Source: Promethearchaeota archaeon
GTDB lineage: Archaea > Asgardarchaeota > Lokiarchaeia > Sigyniarchaeales > SOKP01
Direction of reading: 5' to 3'
NCBI GenBank assembly: GCA_016840695.1
Contig: JAEORV010000183.1
Span: 1 to 5,078, forward strand
Length of the DNA: 5,078 nt
Below, piece by piece: positions 1 to 5,078 of the stretch. Numbering within the stretch: position 1 is the first letter of the stretch; each line of letters opens with the position of its first letter. The notes under the pieces were generated by a model. That model saw only the letters and a list, made by a program, of their open reading frames with translations, was not told the DNA's origin and searched no databases. The translations under genes were made by a program, and so were the position numbers.

Positions 1-2
1 GT

Positions 3-920
3 CCGCCTTTCATCGGGATCTTTTTTACGATTTGGAGTAGTTTTACGGGTTTATTGGGAGAAAATCTTTTAAACGAAGCTTACGTTTCTTTAAGCTCTTG
101 GAGCGTCATTTTTGGGCTTCCATACTTGTTATACAGCATGATTTCACAGTATAAAATGTTTAAAAAATATGTGAATGTCTATTTTGGAACAAGAGCCGTA
201 AACGCGCGAGGTTTTGGGTTTTTTTGCGCAATCTCTAATTATATTGTTATAATAGGATATTGGATATTTTTGAGCAGTTACATGCAAAGCGGCATAGATA
301 CACTATTAAGTCCGCTTTATTTTCAATATGATCTACTACTCATTTTTACTTTGATTATTTTTGGCATCCTCATCATTGTTCCAGGAATATTTGGAAGGAG
401 AACAAGTTCAATACCTCGCATCACTAGCGATTACATAACGGATCGCACGCGTAGAATTAATGAAACCATTCGTCCTCAAACAAGAAGAAGACAATATAGC
501 ACCGTTCCACCACCCAGACAAAGGTCTAGAACCACCTCAACGCAGCAGAAACCAAGACGTGCTACACATGCAAGAACAACAGCTCGAAGTAGAACAACTA
601 CTTCCAGTAAAAGTCAAAAGTCGAGACCCAGTTCATATTACGCAAAACTTAAACCTAAAGGACTGAATTTGACCTTAGAAGATTTTAAATGCATTTTTTG
701 TTTTGAACTACCCAAACTACCTGCCGATAAAGGGAGAGGAATAATATTATGCCCAAAATGTAGATATCCTGCTCACGCGGATGAATTTCGCGATTGGTTG
801 AGGGAGAGTTCTCTATGTTCGAGATGCGACGCTCCTATTTCGAGCAGTTATGCGAGAAATCCAAAAGTAATTCCAGTGTCAGAATATTTAAAAGTCATCA
901 AGATGTTCGCAAAAAAGTGA
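3..920 (+). CDS. Membrane protein with Arg/Thr/Ser-rich linker and C-terminal RING-like zinc finger (5' end outside window)
   Basis: I do not recognise a named gene. The frame is open without a stop from position 3 to the TGA at 918-920. The first possible start, TTG at 54, falls just after a hydrophobic stretch (codons 3-56), so the real start is probably outside the window. Four hydrophobic segments are visible: about 3-56, 81-143, 210-281 and 330-395. A basic, low-complexity Arg/Thr/Ser/Pro/Gln linker follows (about 399-630); by the positive-inside rule this puts the tail in the cytoplasm. The tail carries Cys pairs at 690/699, 750/759 and 816/825, a His at 774 and a Trp at 795, giving C-x2-C-x16-C-x2-C-x4-H-x13-C-x2-C. 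This resembles a RING-H2 finger, but the position where RING has a Cys three residues after the His is Glu (783). A membrane-anchored ubiquitin-ligase-like or other zinc-binding role is possible; no ubiquitin, E1 or E2 gene is in view. Certain as a coding region, uncertain as to function. Confidence 0.85.
   Translation, partial: PPFIGIFFTIWSSFTGLLGENLLNEAYVSLSSWSVIFGLPYLLYSMISQYKMFKKYVNVYFGTRAVNARGFGFFCAISNYIVIIGYWIFLSSYMQSGIDTLLSPLYFQYDLLLIFTLIIFGILIIVPGIFGRRTSSIPRITSDYITDRTRRINETIRPQTRRRQYSTVPPPRQRSRTTSTQQKPRRATHARTTARSRTTTSSKSQKSRPSSYYAKLKPKGLNLTLEDFKCIFCFELPKLPADKGRGIILCPKCRYPAHADEFRDWLRESSLCSRCDAPISSSYARNPKVIPVSEYLKVIKMFAKK
399..630 (+). other. Low-complexity basic Arg/Thr/Ser/Pro/Gln linker in the membrane protein
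   Basis: About 77 codons between the last membrane segment and the zinc finger are dominated by Arg, Thr, Ser, Gln and Pro, with clusters such as RTRR, QTRRRQ and ARTTARSRTTTSS. No hydrophobic core or fold is apparent, so it is probably a disordered cytoplasmic tether holding the zinc finger away from the membrane. The same DNA is open in a second frame (460-666) because of its repetitive composition. Confidence 0.7.
690..827 (+). other. RING-like zinc-binding domain within the membrane protein
   Basis: Six Cys in three CxxC pairs (codons at 690/699, 750/759, 816/825) and a His (774) lie within 46 residues. Aligned by hand on the conserved Trp (795), the His sits where the second RING-H2 His sits (W-7), and the second Cys of the middle pair sits where the first Cys of the RING core sits (W-12). 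The usual next Cys (W-4) is Glu. Seven standard zinc ligands are therefore visible, with Glu or Asp as a possible eighth. A different treble-clef or zinc-ribbon-like fold is an alternative. Confidence 0.6.
911..916 (-). terminator. Possible U-tract terminator of mptA
   Basis: On the minus strand a T6 run follows the mptA stop by about 20 bases and lies inside the last Lys codons of the converging gene. With the T6 at 951-956 it forms a symmetrical overlapping arrangement. The evidence is the T-run alone. Confidence 0.3.
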
Positions 921-935
921 AGACATGTAAATAAG

Positions 936-1889
936 TTAAAATTTAATCGCTTTTTTCAATTCTCCAACGGTTGTCTTAAGTTCAGAATAGACATTATGCG
1001 GATGAATTGATTCAAAACTCTCGATTTTAAACACGACCTTGAAATTTTCGTCTAGATTCTTGAAATCTTTTATCACAAAATTTTTTGCCATTTCTCTAAT
1101 GGCGTCCTCGGCAAATAATGGTTTTAAATGGGCAATCCTTACTAATTCCGCTTCTTCAGGTCGTTTTAGAACTGACTGTATTTTACCCGACATTGATTCT
1201 TCAATTATATCTATGATGTCTAACACATCAATTTTATGATTGTTCAAATCCTTGATCTGCAGAATGATGGTCCCAAACGAGCGTTGATTGTGCGAAGAGA
1301 AAGGAAGGATGTTCAATAATTTTTTTGCATTCTCCTCCGAGATGTCAATATCTTTTCTGTTTTTAATTACTTCTTGTGCAAATTCCTTGCTCATTCCTAA
1401 GGCACAAGGGCAACATGTCATTCCGTACGCCGAACCAGATATAAAATAATTGAAATCGTATTCGCCTGATTCTTGTTTCTTTGCTTTAACCATCGAACTG
1501 ACATCGTATGCTTTTTGATTGGCTCTATTTTCTCCCTCTCGAACTTGCACGATTATTTTTCCTTCAAGTTTCACTTCTATTTTTGCCGTGTAAGGATGGC
1601 GTTCTATAAGCGATTTTGCTATTTTATCTGAAACAATTTCAATGGTAGATGCAGGTTCAAAAACAATTTCGTTAATAATTTCCTCTATCGTTTCACTACT
1701 GCGACTCATGTGAATTCCTCTTTGTTGAGCCGGGAGCGAGATCAAAGCTGAAATTTTAGGATAAAACGAGTAACTTTTATTTTCTTGAATGATCTCGACT
1801 TTTCGCTCTACACCTACAATTCCAACCTTATCGATACCAATATTTATCGTGCTGTTGGAATCTTGTAAGTCTTTTTTAAATTCGTTAAT
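936..1889 (-). CDS. mptA: GTP cyclohydrolase MptA (GTP cyclohydrolase IV / FolE2 family)
   Basis: Converts GTP to 7,8-dihydroneopterin 2',3'-cyclic phosphate using a metal ion, the first pterin step of tetrahydromethanopterin synthesis in archaea; cytosolic. With the start at 1889 it has 317 residues, near the usual family size. Motifs in order: DKVGIVGVER (20-29), QRGIHMSR (56-63), TCCPCA (158-163, the metal-site Cys region), SHNQRS (199-204) and ESIHPH (293-298). The 38-residue spacing from CPC to HNQR fits archaeal MptA better than bacterial FolE2. Start choice: the first conventional start in frame is TTG at 1745, which would remove the conserved VGI/VER region. The frame stays open back to a TGA at 1898-1896 and contains no ATG, GTG or other TTG. 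An ATT at 1889-1887 lies 6 bases after GGTGA (1900-1896) and is the best start. The TAA is at 938-936. It faces away from the F420 operon. Function is confident; the start is less so. Confidence 0.93.
   Translation of the reverse strand: MNEFKKDLQDSNSTINIGIDKVGIVGVERKVEIIQENKSYSFYPKISALISLPAQQRGIHMSRSSETIEEIINEIVFEPASTIEIVSDKIAKSLIERHPYTAKIEVKLEGKIIVQVREGENRANQKAYDVSSMVKAKKQESGEYDFNYFISGSAYGMTCCPCALGMSKEFAQEVIKNRKDIDISEENAKKLLNILPFSSHNQRSFGTIILQIKDLNNHKIDVLDIIDIIEESMSGKIQSVLKRPEEAELVRIAHLKPLFAEDAIREMAKNFVIKDFKNLDENFKVVFKIESFESIHPHNVYSELKTTVGELKKAIKF
951..956 (+). terminator. Possible U-tract terminator of the membrane-protein gene
   Basis: A run of six T lies about 30 bases after the stop at 920, inside the 3' end of mptA (its Lys-Lys codons on the other strand). 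Archaeal termination often uses U-tracts without a hairpin. There is no clear stem here. Confidence 0.3.
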
Positions 1890-1895
1890 TCTATG

Positions 1896-1900
1896 TCACC
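1896..1900 (-). promoter_or_regulatory. Shine-Dalgarno site deciding a non-standard ATT start of mptA
   Basis: On the minus strand GGTGA matches the archaeal anti-Shine-Dalgarno sequence and is followed by the six-base spacer CATAGA and then ATT (1889-1887), the codon that opens the mptA frame. Its TGA overlaps the in-frame stop that bounds the reading frame, so translation cannot begin further upstream in this frame. Confidence 0.55.
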
Positions 1901-1931
1901 GATATTAAAACGATATTTTTTTTCTCTAATT

Positions 1932-1939
1932 TTTAAAAA
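1932..1939 (-). promoter_or_regulatory. Possible TATA box of mptA
   Basis: The minus strand reads TTTTTAAA here. A start of transcription about 25 bases downstream would fall near 1909, leaving a leader of about 20 bases that would include the GGTGA site. The region is A/T-rich throughout, so chance matches are likely. Confidence 0.3.
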
Positions 1940-1950
1940 GATGAATCCAT

Positions 1951-1993
1951 TTTAATATTTAATATTAATAAGTAATATACTTTCATAATTTTT
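1951..1993 (+). promoter_or_regulatory. A/T-rich promoter region of the deaminase-arfC-cofGH operon
   Basis: Three TAATAT copies (1953, 1960, 1973) and a 10-base palindrome TTAATATTAA (1959-1968) precede the operon. A TATA-like CATAATTTTT at 1984-1993 lies about 25 bases before the ATG at 2013, the distance expected for a leaderless transcript, and no good Shine-Dalgarno site precedes that ATG. Alternatively TAATATAC (1973-1980) is the TATA box with a leader of about 10 bases. The palindrome could be an operator, but A/T-rich sequence gives such matches by chance. Confidence 0.3.
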
Positions 1994-2012
1994 TCAATTC
2001 ACAGAGAATCGC

Positions 2013-3173
2013 ATGGCCAATAAACACGTTTTCACCCGTTATGGACTAATTGGGGACGATTTAGACCTCAAGGCAAATATTAATATAGAAATCGATAATG
2101 AGGGAAGAATAACCAGTATAACTTCAGAAAATCCAGGAAATAATATTGATTTAAGCGATAGCGAATCGAATTTATTGGTGATTCCAGGATTAATTAATTC
2201 TCACGTGCACGTTGGAGATAGCTTTGCAAAAGAAGCGGGATATAATAAAGATTTGATTGACGTTGTAGCCCCTCCAAATGGTATAAAACATGAATTACTT
2301 GAAAAGACACCAAGGGATGTAAAAATAAGGGGTATTAAAAAAGCAGTCATGGAAATGCTCTCAAGTGGAATAACAACCTTCATTGATTTTAGAGAAAACG
2401 GTATTGAAGGTTTGAATCTTATAAAAGAGGCGTTACAAGGATCTCTAATGAACTACCTCGCTTTAGGGAGATTTAATAACGAGAATGATATCGATTCAGT
2501 CTATGATTTAGCAGATGGAATTGGATTAGTATCTTACAAGCACATTTCGAAAGCATTAAAAGATAAATTGGTTGATAAAAAAAACACTAATAAAAAAATA
2601 ATCGCTTGCCATTGCGCCGAAAACGTGAGAAACGACGTTTTAATAAGGGAAGTATTTAACGACAAATTACTTGATGTAGTTGTTCATGGAACGCACTTTA
2701 ACAAGAGCGATTTAGCGCAATTAGAAAAGAACAATATTGCATTAATATTGTGTCCACGCAGTAATGGATATTTTGGCGTTGGATTCCCCCCAATTATAGA
2801 AATTTTAAATCAAAAAATACCCATATCCCTCGGAACAGATAACGTGATGGCAAATAGCTTAGATTTATTCGAAGAAATGAGGTATTTACATTTTATATCA
2901 AGGGTGTTAGATAAATCTGTTGAGCTCGATGCAAGAGAGTGGCTAAAAATGGTCACAATCAATGCTGCGAGAAATTTTAGGATGGATGAGGATACTGGTT
3001 CAATAGAAAAAGGAAAGAATGCTAATTTCTTTACAATCGATTTGAGTGAGCCGAATTTTTATTCACATCAGATTGAAACCAATAGCATACACCCGATTAT
3101 AGTTCAAAGAACTCGAACTGAAAATATAAAACAAACATACATTAAAGGAGAACTCGCTTTTGAAAGAAAATAG
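2013..3173 (+). CDS. Amidohydrolase-superfamily deaminase, candidate pyrimidine deaminase of riboflavin/F420 synthesis
   Basis: A 386-residue member of the metal-dependent amidohydrolases, in the branch with S-adenosylhomocysteine/5'-deoxyadenosine, guanine and aminodeoxyfutalosine deaminases. A short beta-sandwich strand region comes first (about 1-58). The barrel then carries HVH (64, 66), HCAE (200-203; metal His and catalytic Glu), H225 and H228 in VVHGTHF, CPRSN (247-251) and GTDN (274-277; D276 the metal Asp), followed by the closing GSIEKGKNANF (329-339). The set matches enzymes that remove an exocyclic amino group from a purine or pyrimidine ring. At 386 residues it is somewhat shorter than typical SAH deaminases (about 420). 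The only in-frame start is ATG 2013, since a stop lies at 1986-1988. Its 3' end overlaps arfC by 14 bases. From this linkage I infer that it deaminates the ArfC product, 2,5-diamino-6-ribitylamino-4(3H)-pyrimidinone 5'-phosphate. The family call is firm; the substrate is inference. Alternatives are 5'-deoxyadenosine/SAH or guanine deaminase. Confidence 0.93.
   Translation: MANKHVFTRYGLIGDDLDLKANINIEIDNEGRITSITSENPGNNIDLSDSESNLLVIPGLINSHVHVGDSFAKEAGYNKDLIDVVAPPNGIKHELLEKTPRDVKIRGIKKAVMEMLSSGITTFIDFRENGIEGLNLIKEALQGSLMNYLALGRFNNENDIDSVYDLADGIGLVSYKHISKALKDKLVDKKNTNKKIIACHCAENVRNDVLIREVFNDKLLDVVVHGTHFNKSDLAQLEKNNIALILCPRSNGYFGVGFPPIIEILNQKIPISLGTDNVMANSLDLFEEMRYLHFISRVLDKSVELDAREWLKMVTINAARNFRMDEDTGSIEKGKNANFFTIDLSEPNFYSHQIETNSIHPIIVQRTRTENIKQTYIKGELAFERK
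3144..3150 (+). promoter_or_regulatory. Shine-Dalgarno site fixing the TTG start of arfC
   Basis: AAAGGAG lies inside the end of the upstream gene, 9 bases before TTG at 3160. It supports TTG over the first in-frame ATG (3202), which would remove the conserved N-terminal strand and most of the SAAMTIDGKIA motif. Confidence 0.7.
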
Positions 3174-3831
3174 GAAACCCCGCGTGATTTTAAGCGCTGC
3201 AATGACAATTGACGGGAAGATTGCTTCCAAAGCGGGAGATCCGGAATTAAGCAACGACCAAGATTGGAGAGAAGTACATGAACTCCGTTCTCAAGTTGAC
3301 GCAATAATGGTAGGCAAGGGAACAATATTGAAAGACAATCCTAAACTACACATCAAGTTCCACGAGCACGAAGGATATCATAGAATTGTATTAGATAGCA
3401 ATTTAGGAATCCCAATCGATTCTCAAGTAATTACTTTTCAGCCAGAGATGTATCCTACAATATTATGCACGACAGAAAACGCTTCTGAAGAAAAAATAAG
3501 AGATTTTGAATTAAGAAACGTGAAGATAATAAAAGCTGGAAGGGGAAAACAGGTAGATATCGAAAAATTATTGCCTTTATTATTCAATAACGGTATCAAA
3601 TCGATTTTATTGGAAGGGGGAGGAACTTTAAATTGGAGCTTCATCGAAAATGACTTGGTTGACGAGATAAGATTGACTATTGCGCCATGGATCGTGGGAG
3701 GTCAAGATGCAACCAGTTTGGTCGAGGGAGAGGGTTTTGAAAAGATGATTCAAGGTCCAAGATATGAATTGGTTGATGTAAATCACAGGGATGATTACGT
3801 GATTTTAAAATATAAAAGGAGAGTTGCGTGA
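3160..3831 (+). CDS. arfC: 2,5-diamino-6-ribosylamino-pyrimidinone 5'-phosphate reductase (RibD C-terminal/RIB7 family)
   Basis: NAD(P)H-dependent reductase that opens and reduces the ribose of the GTP-derived diaminopyrimidine to a ribityl chain, in the archaeal/fungal order of riboflavin and F420 synthesis (reduction before deamination); cytosolic, usually a dimer. It has 223 residues, the normal length of stand-alone archaeal enzymes, and no deaminase domain as found in bacterial RibD. Visible motifs are SAAMTIDGKIA (12-22), the DW..VHELR helix (35-43), VDAIMVGKGTILKDNP (46-61), LLEGGGTLNWSFI (150-162; Gly-rich cofactor loop) and the DEIRLTIAPWIVGG strand (168-181). Start TTG with a good ribosome binding site. 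It overlaps the amidohydrolase by 14 bases and cofG by 4 (GTGA), so translation is probably coupled. Because the RibD deaminase domain is absent, a separate deaminase is required; the adjacent amidohydrolase is the obvious candidate. Confidence 0.93.
   Translation: MKENRKPRVILSAAMTIDGKIASKAGDPELSNDQDWREVHELRSQVDAIMVGKGTILKDNPKLHIKFHEHEGYHRIVLDSNLGIPIDSQVITFQPEMYPTILCTTENASEEKIRDFELRNVKIIKAGRGKQVDIEKLLPLLFNNGIKSILLEGGGTLNWSFIENDLVDEIRLTIAPWIVGGQDATSLVEGEGFEKMIQGPRYELVDVNHRDDYVILKYKRRVA
3814..3823 (+). promoter_or_regulatory. Shine-Dalgarno site for the GTG start of cofG
   Basis: AAAAGGAGAG lies just before GTG (3828-3830), which overlaps the arfC stop TGA (3829-3831). It supports this short-spaced start inside the end of arfC. 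Confidence 0.6.
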
Positions 3832-4928
3832 GTAGGAAGAAAGAGATAGAAAGCCTCAAAATAATATCGCTCAAGAAACTAAAAGAAAAAGCACAAGATA
3901 TAAAGTCTAAATTACCTCAGGACGAGCAAAATATTATTTCATATTCTAAAAATTTCACGCTTGCGCTCTCAAACTACTGCGAAAACCAATGCGGGTATTG
4001 TTTTTTCAACTATAAAGTCCCGAAATTAAGCGGTGAAGGAAACGTGATTCTATTGGATAACGCCCAAATGGAAACTTTAATTCAAAAGGGGCTTCAATTT
4101 AATTGCAAAGAAGCGCTCATAATGTCTGGGGAGCATCCAGATAGTTTTAAAGAAGTCAAGGACGAAATGGAGAAAATGGGATGCTCAGATTATATTGAAT
4201 TCGTAAAAGACATTTGTACTTACTTATTAGATTTGAATATTTTGCCTCATACAAATATAGGATGGCTCACGTACGAGGAAATGAAAGATTTAAAAAATTG
4301 CAACGCTAGCATGGGTCTCATGTTAGAGAGCACGAGCTTGGAACTCTTTAAGGACGGGGGAGTACACGAATTTTCCCAAGGTAAACTTCCGAAAAAAAGG
4401 ATAGAACACATAAAGAACGCAGGCAAGTTGAAGATTCCATTTACAACCGGTTTATTGTTAGGAATTGGTGAGAATTTAGATGATAGAATAAACGATTTGT
4501 ATTTAATTAAAGAAATGCACGAAGAATACGGACATATTCAAGAAGTCATTATTCAAAATTTCGTTACTAAAGAAGGCATTACTTATAATCCCGTTAAACC
4601 GCTTTTAATAGAAGACATGCTAAAAATAACGGGGATTGCACGCTTGATTTTTGAAAACGAGATTGCCATTCAAGTTCCTCCTAATTTAATTGTTGGACAT
4701 GAAAAGGATTTCATTGAAATGGGCATCGACGATTTTGGGGGTATCTCGCCTTTCACATTGGATTACATAAATCCTGAAAACGAATGGCCACAAATAGACC
4801 ATCTCGGATCAATTTGCGCAGAACAAGGAATCATTCTAAAAGAGAGACTTCCTATTTACGAAAAATTCATTACTCGAAAGGAATTTTGTCCCGAAAATAT
4901 TAAAAAAGTGATAGATAATATTAATTAG
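3828..4928 (+). CDS. cofG: 7,8-didemethyl-8-hydroxy-5-deazariboflavin (Fo) synthase subunit CofG, radical SAM
   Basis: Radical S-adenosylmethionine enzyme that, after CofH has joined tyrosine-derived carbon to 5-amino-6-ribitylaminouracil, closes the ring to give Fo, the chromophore of F420. It has 366 residues, within the family's range. The [4Fe-4S] motif is C51-x3-C55-x2-C58 (NYCENQCGYC), the CofG/CofH spacing. Other family marks are SGEHPD (90-95), the HTNIGWLTYEE segment (131-141), MGLMLES (152-158), TTGLLLGIGE (206-215), QNF (233-235), IQVPPNL (271-277), DDFGGISP (291-298) and INPENEWP (304-311). The sequence around the cluster (LALSNYC, FFNYK) differs from the more usual PLTN.C and CTFR forms, so it is a diverged CofG, but the GGISP and NPE..WP motifs separate it from MqnC/MqnE of menaquinone synthesis. 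GTG start, overlapping arfC by 4 bases; the next gene starts directly after its TAG. Confidence 0.92.
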   Translation: MSRKKEIESLKIISLKKLKEKAQDIKSKLPQDEQNIISYSKNFTLALSNYCENQCGYCFFNYKVPKLSGEGNVILLDNAQMETLIQKGLQFNCKEALIMSGEHPDSFKEVKDEMEKMGCSDYIEFVKDICTYLLDLNILPHTNIGWLTYEEMKDLKNCNASMGLMLESTSLELFKDGGVHEFSQGKLPKKRIEHIKNAGKLKIPFTTGLLLGIGENLDDRINDLYLIKEMHEEYGHIQEVIIQNFVTKEGITYNPVKPLLIEDMLKITGIARLIFENEIAIQVPPNLIVGHEKDFIEMGIDDFGGISPFTLDYINPENEWPQIDHLGSICAEQGIILKERLPIYEKFITRKEFCPENIKKVIDNIN

Positions 4929-5078
4929 ATGTCAGTATCAGAAATATTAAAAAAAGCGGGAAATTCGGAAGAAATAAGCCCGGAAGAGGCATTAGTTCTT
5001 TTAAAGGTTACCGGAAAGGATTTTATTAACCTTCAATATGTTGCAAATCAAGTATGTTTCGAAAAAAAGGAGGATATC
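4929..5078 (+). CDS. cofH: Start of Fo synthase subunit CofH (cut by the right edge)
   Basis: ATG follows the cofG TAG with no gap, and the frame is open for 50 codons to the window end. The visible part (MSVSEILKKAGNSEE, then ISPEEALVLLK, then a helix ending near FEKKEDI) looks like the helical lead-in that precedes the radical SAM domain in CofH, MqnC and MqnE; the Cys motif would lie beyond the edge. Position after cofG in an F420 operon favours CofH, which couples tyrosine to 5-amino-6-ribitylaminouracil. There is no nearby strong ribosome binding site (a GTGAT is 16 bases away), so translation probably continues by reinitiation from cofG. MqnE/MqnC cannot be excluded on sequence alone. 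Confidence 0.75.
   Translation, partial: MSVSEILKKAGNSEEISPEEALVLLKVTGKDFINLQYVANQVCFEKKEDI

Noticed and set aside
460..666. Open frame of 68 codons on the plus strand
   Set aside because: It lies in another frame of the low-complexity linker of the membrane protein and exists because of its repetitive composition; it has no recognisable motif.
1901..2012. Riboswitch or small RNA in the divergent intergenic region
   Set aside because: Only about 110 very A/T-rich bases shared by two promoters; no stable stem with G/C pairs or known riboswitch core is visible.
3063..3325. Two overlapping minus-strand open frames across the deaminase/arfC junction
   Set aside because: They are antisense to two well-supported genes, have no ribosome binding site that I can see and resemble no protein family.
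2013..5078. Futalosine menaquinone cluster (amidohydrolase as aminodeoxyfutalosine deaminase MqnX, radical SAM proteins as MqnC/MqnE)
   Set aside because: The complete radical SAM protein has the CofG hallmarks GGISP and NPE..WP, and arfC belongs to riboflavin/F420 synthesis; no MqnA, MqnB or MqnD is seen.
1..5078. CRISPR array, tRNA/rRNA gene, insertion sequence or other mobile element
   Set aside because: No regularly spaced repeats, terminal inverted repeats, transposase motifs or tRNA cloverleaf were seen; nearly all the window is accounted for by protein genes.

Overview
The window is A/T-rich and looks archaeal. It holds an archaeal-type GTP cyclohydrolase (MptA, methanopterin pathway) and a block of F420/deazaflavin genes (arfC, cofG, start of cofH). 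Shine-Dalgarno sequences of the GGTGA and AAAGGAG type precede several starts, and U-tract-like terminators are the only terminator candidates. A membrane protein with a RING-like zinc-binding tail at the left edge is reminiscent of Asgard (Lokiarchaeota-like) genomes. That placement is inference from protein style; no rRNA or other marker is present to confirm it.

Layout: (1) positions 3-920, plus strand: C-terminal part of a multi-pass membrane protein with an Arg/Thr/Ser-rich linker and a RING-like zinc finger; the frame is open to the left edge, so the gene is cut. (2) positions 936-1889, minus strand: mptA, converging on gene 1 with a 15-base gap. Homology-like motifs continue upstream of the first conventional start codon, and the best start is a non-standard ATT behind a GGTGA ribosome binding site. 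(3) about 1890-2012: divergent A/T-rich promoter region. (4) positions 2013-5078, plus strand: a tightly packed operon of an amidohydrolase-type deaminase, arfC, cofG and the first 50 codons of cofH, with junctions of 14-base overlap, 4-base overlap and 0-base gap.

How the genes fit: ArfC makes 2,5-diamino-6-ribitylamino-4(3H)-pyrimidinone 5'-phosphate. That compound must lose its 2-amino group by hydrolysis and then its phosphate to give 5-amino-6-ribitylaminouracil, the substrate that CofH and CofG join with tyrosine to make Fo, the chromophore of F420. The deaminase step is the gap between arfC and cofGH, and the first gene of this operon is a metal-dependent amidohydrolase with the full deaminase residue set. 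It is therefore a strong candidate for the poorly assigned archaeal deaminase of riboflavin/F420 synthesis. This is the most interesting observation in the window. MptA, transcribed divergently, starts tetrahydromethanopterin synthesis, also from GTP; H4MPT and F420 act together in C1 metabolism, so the whole right-hand part of the window is a cofactor-supply locus.
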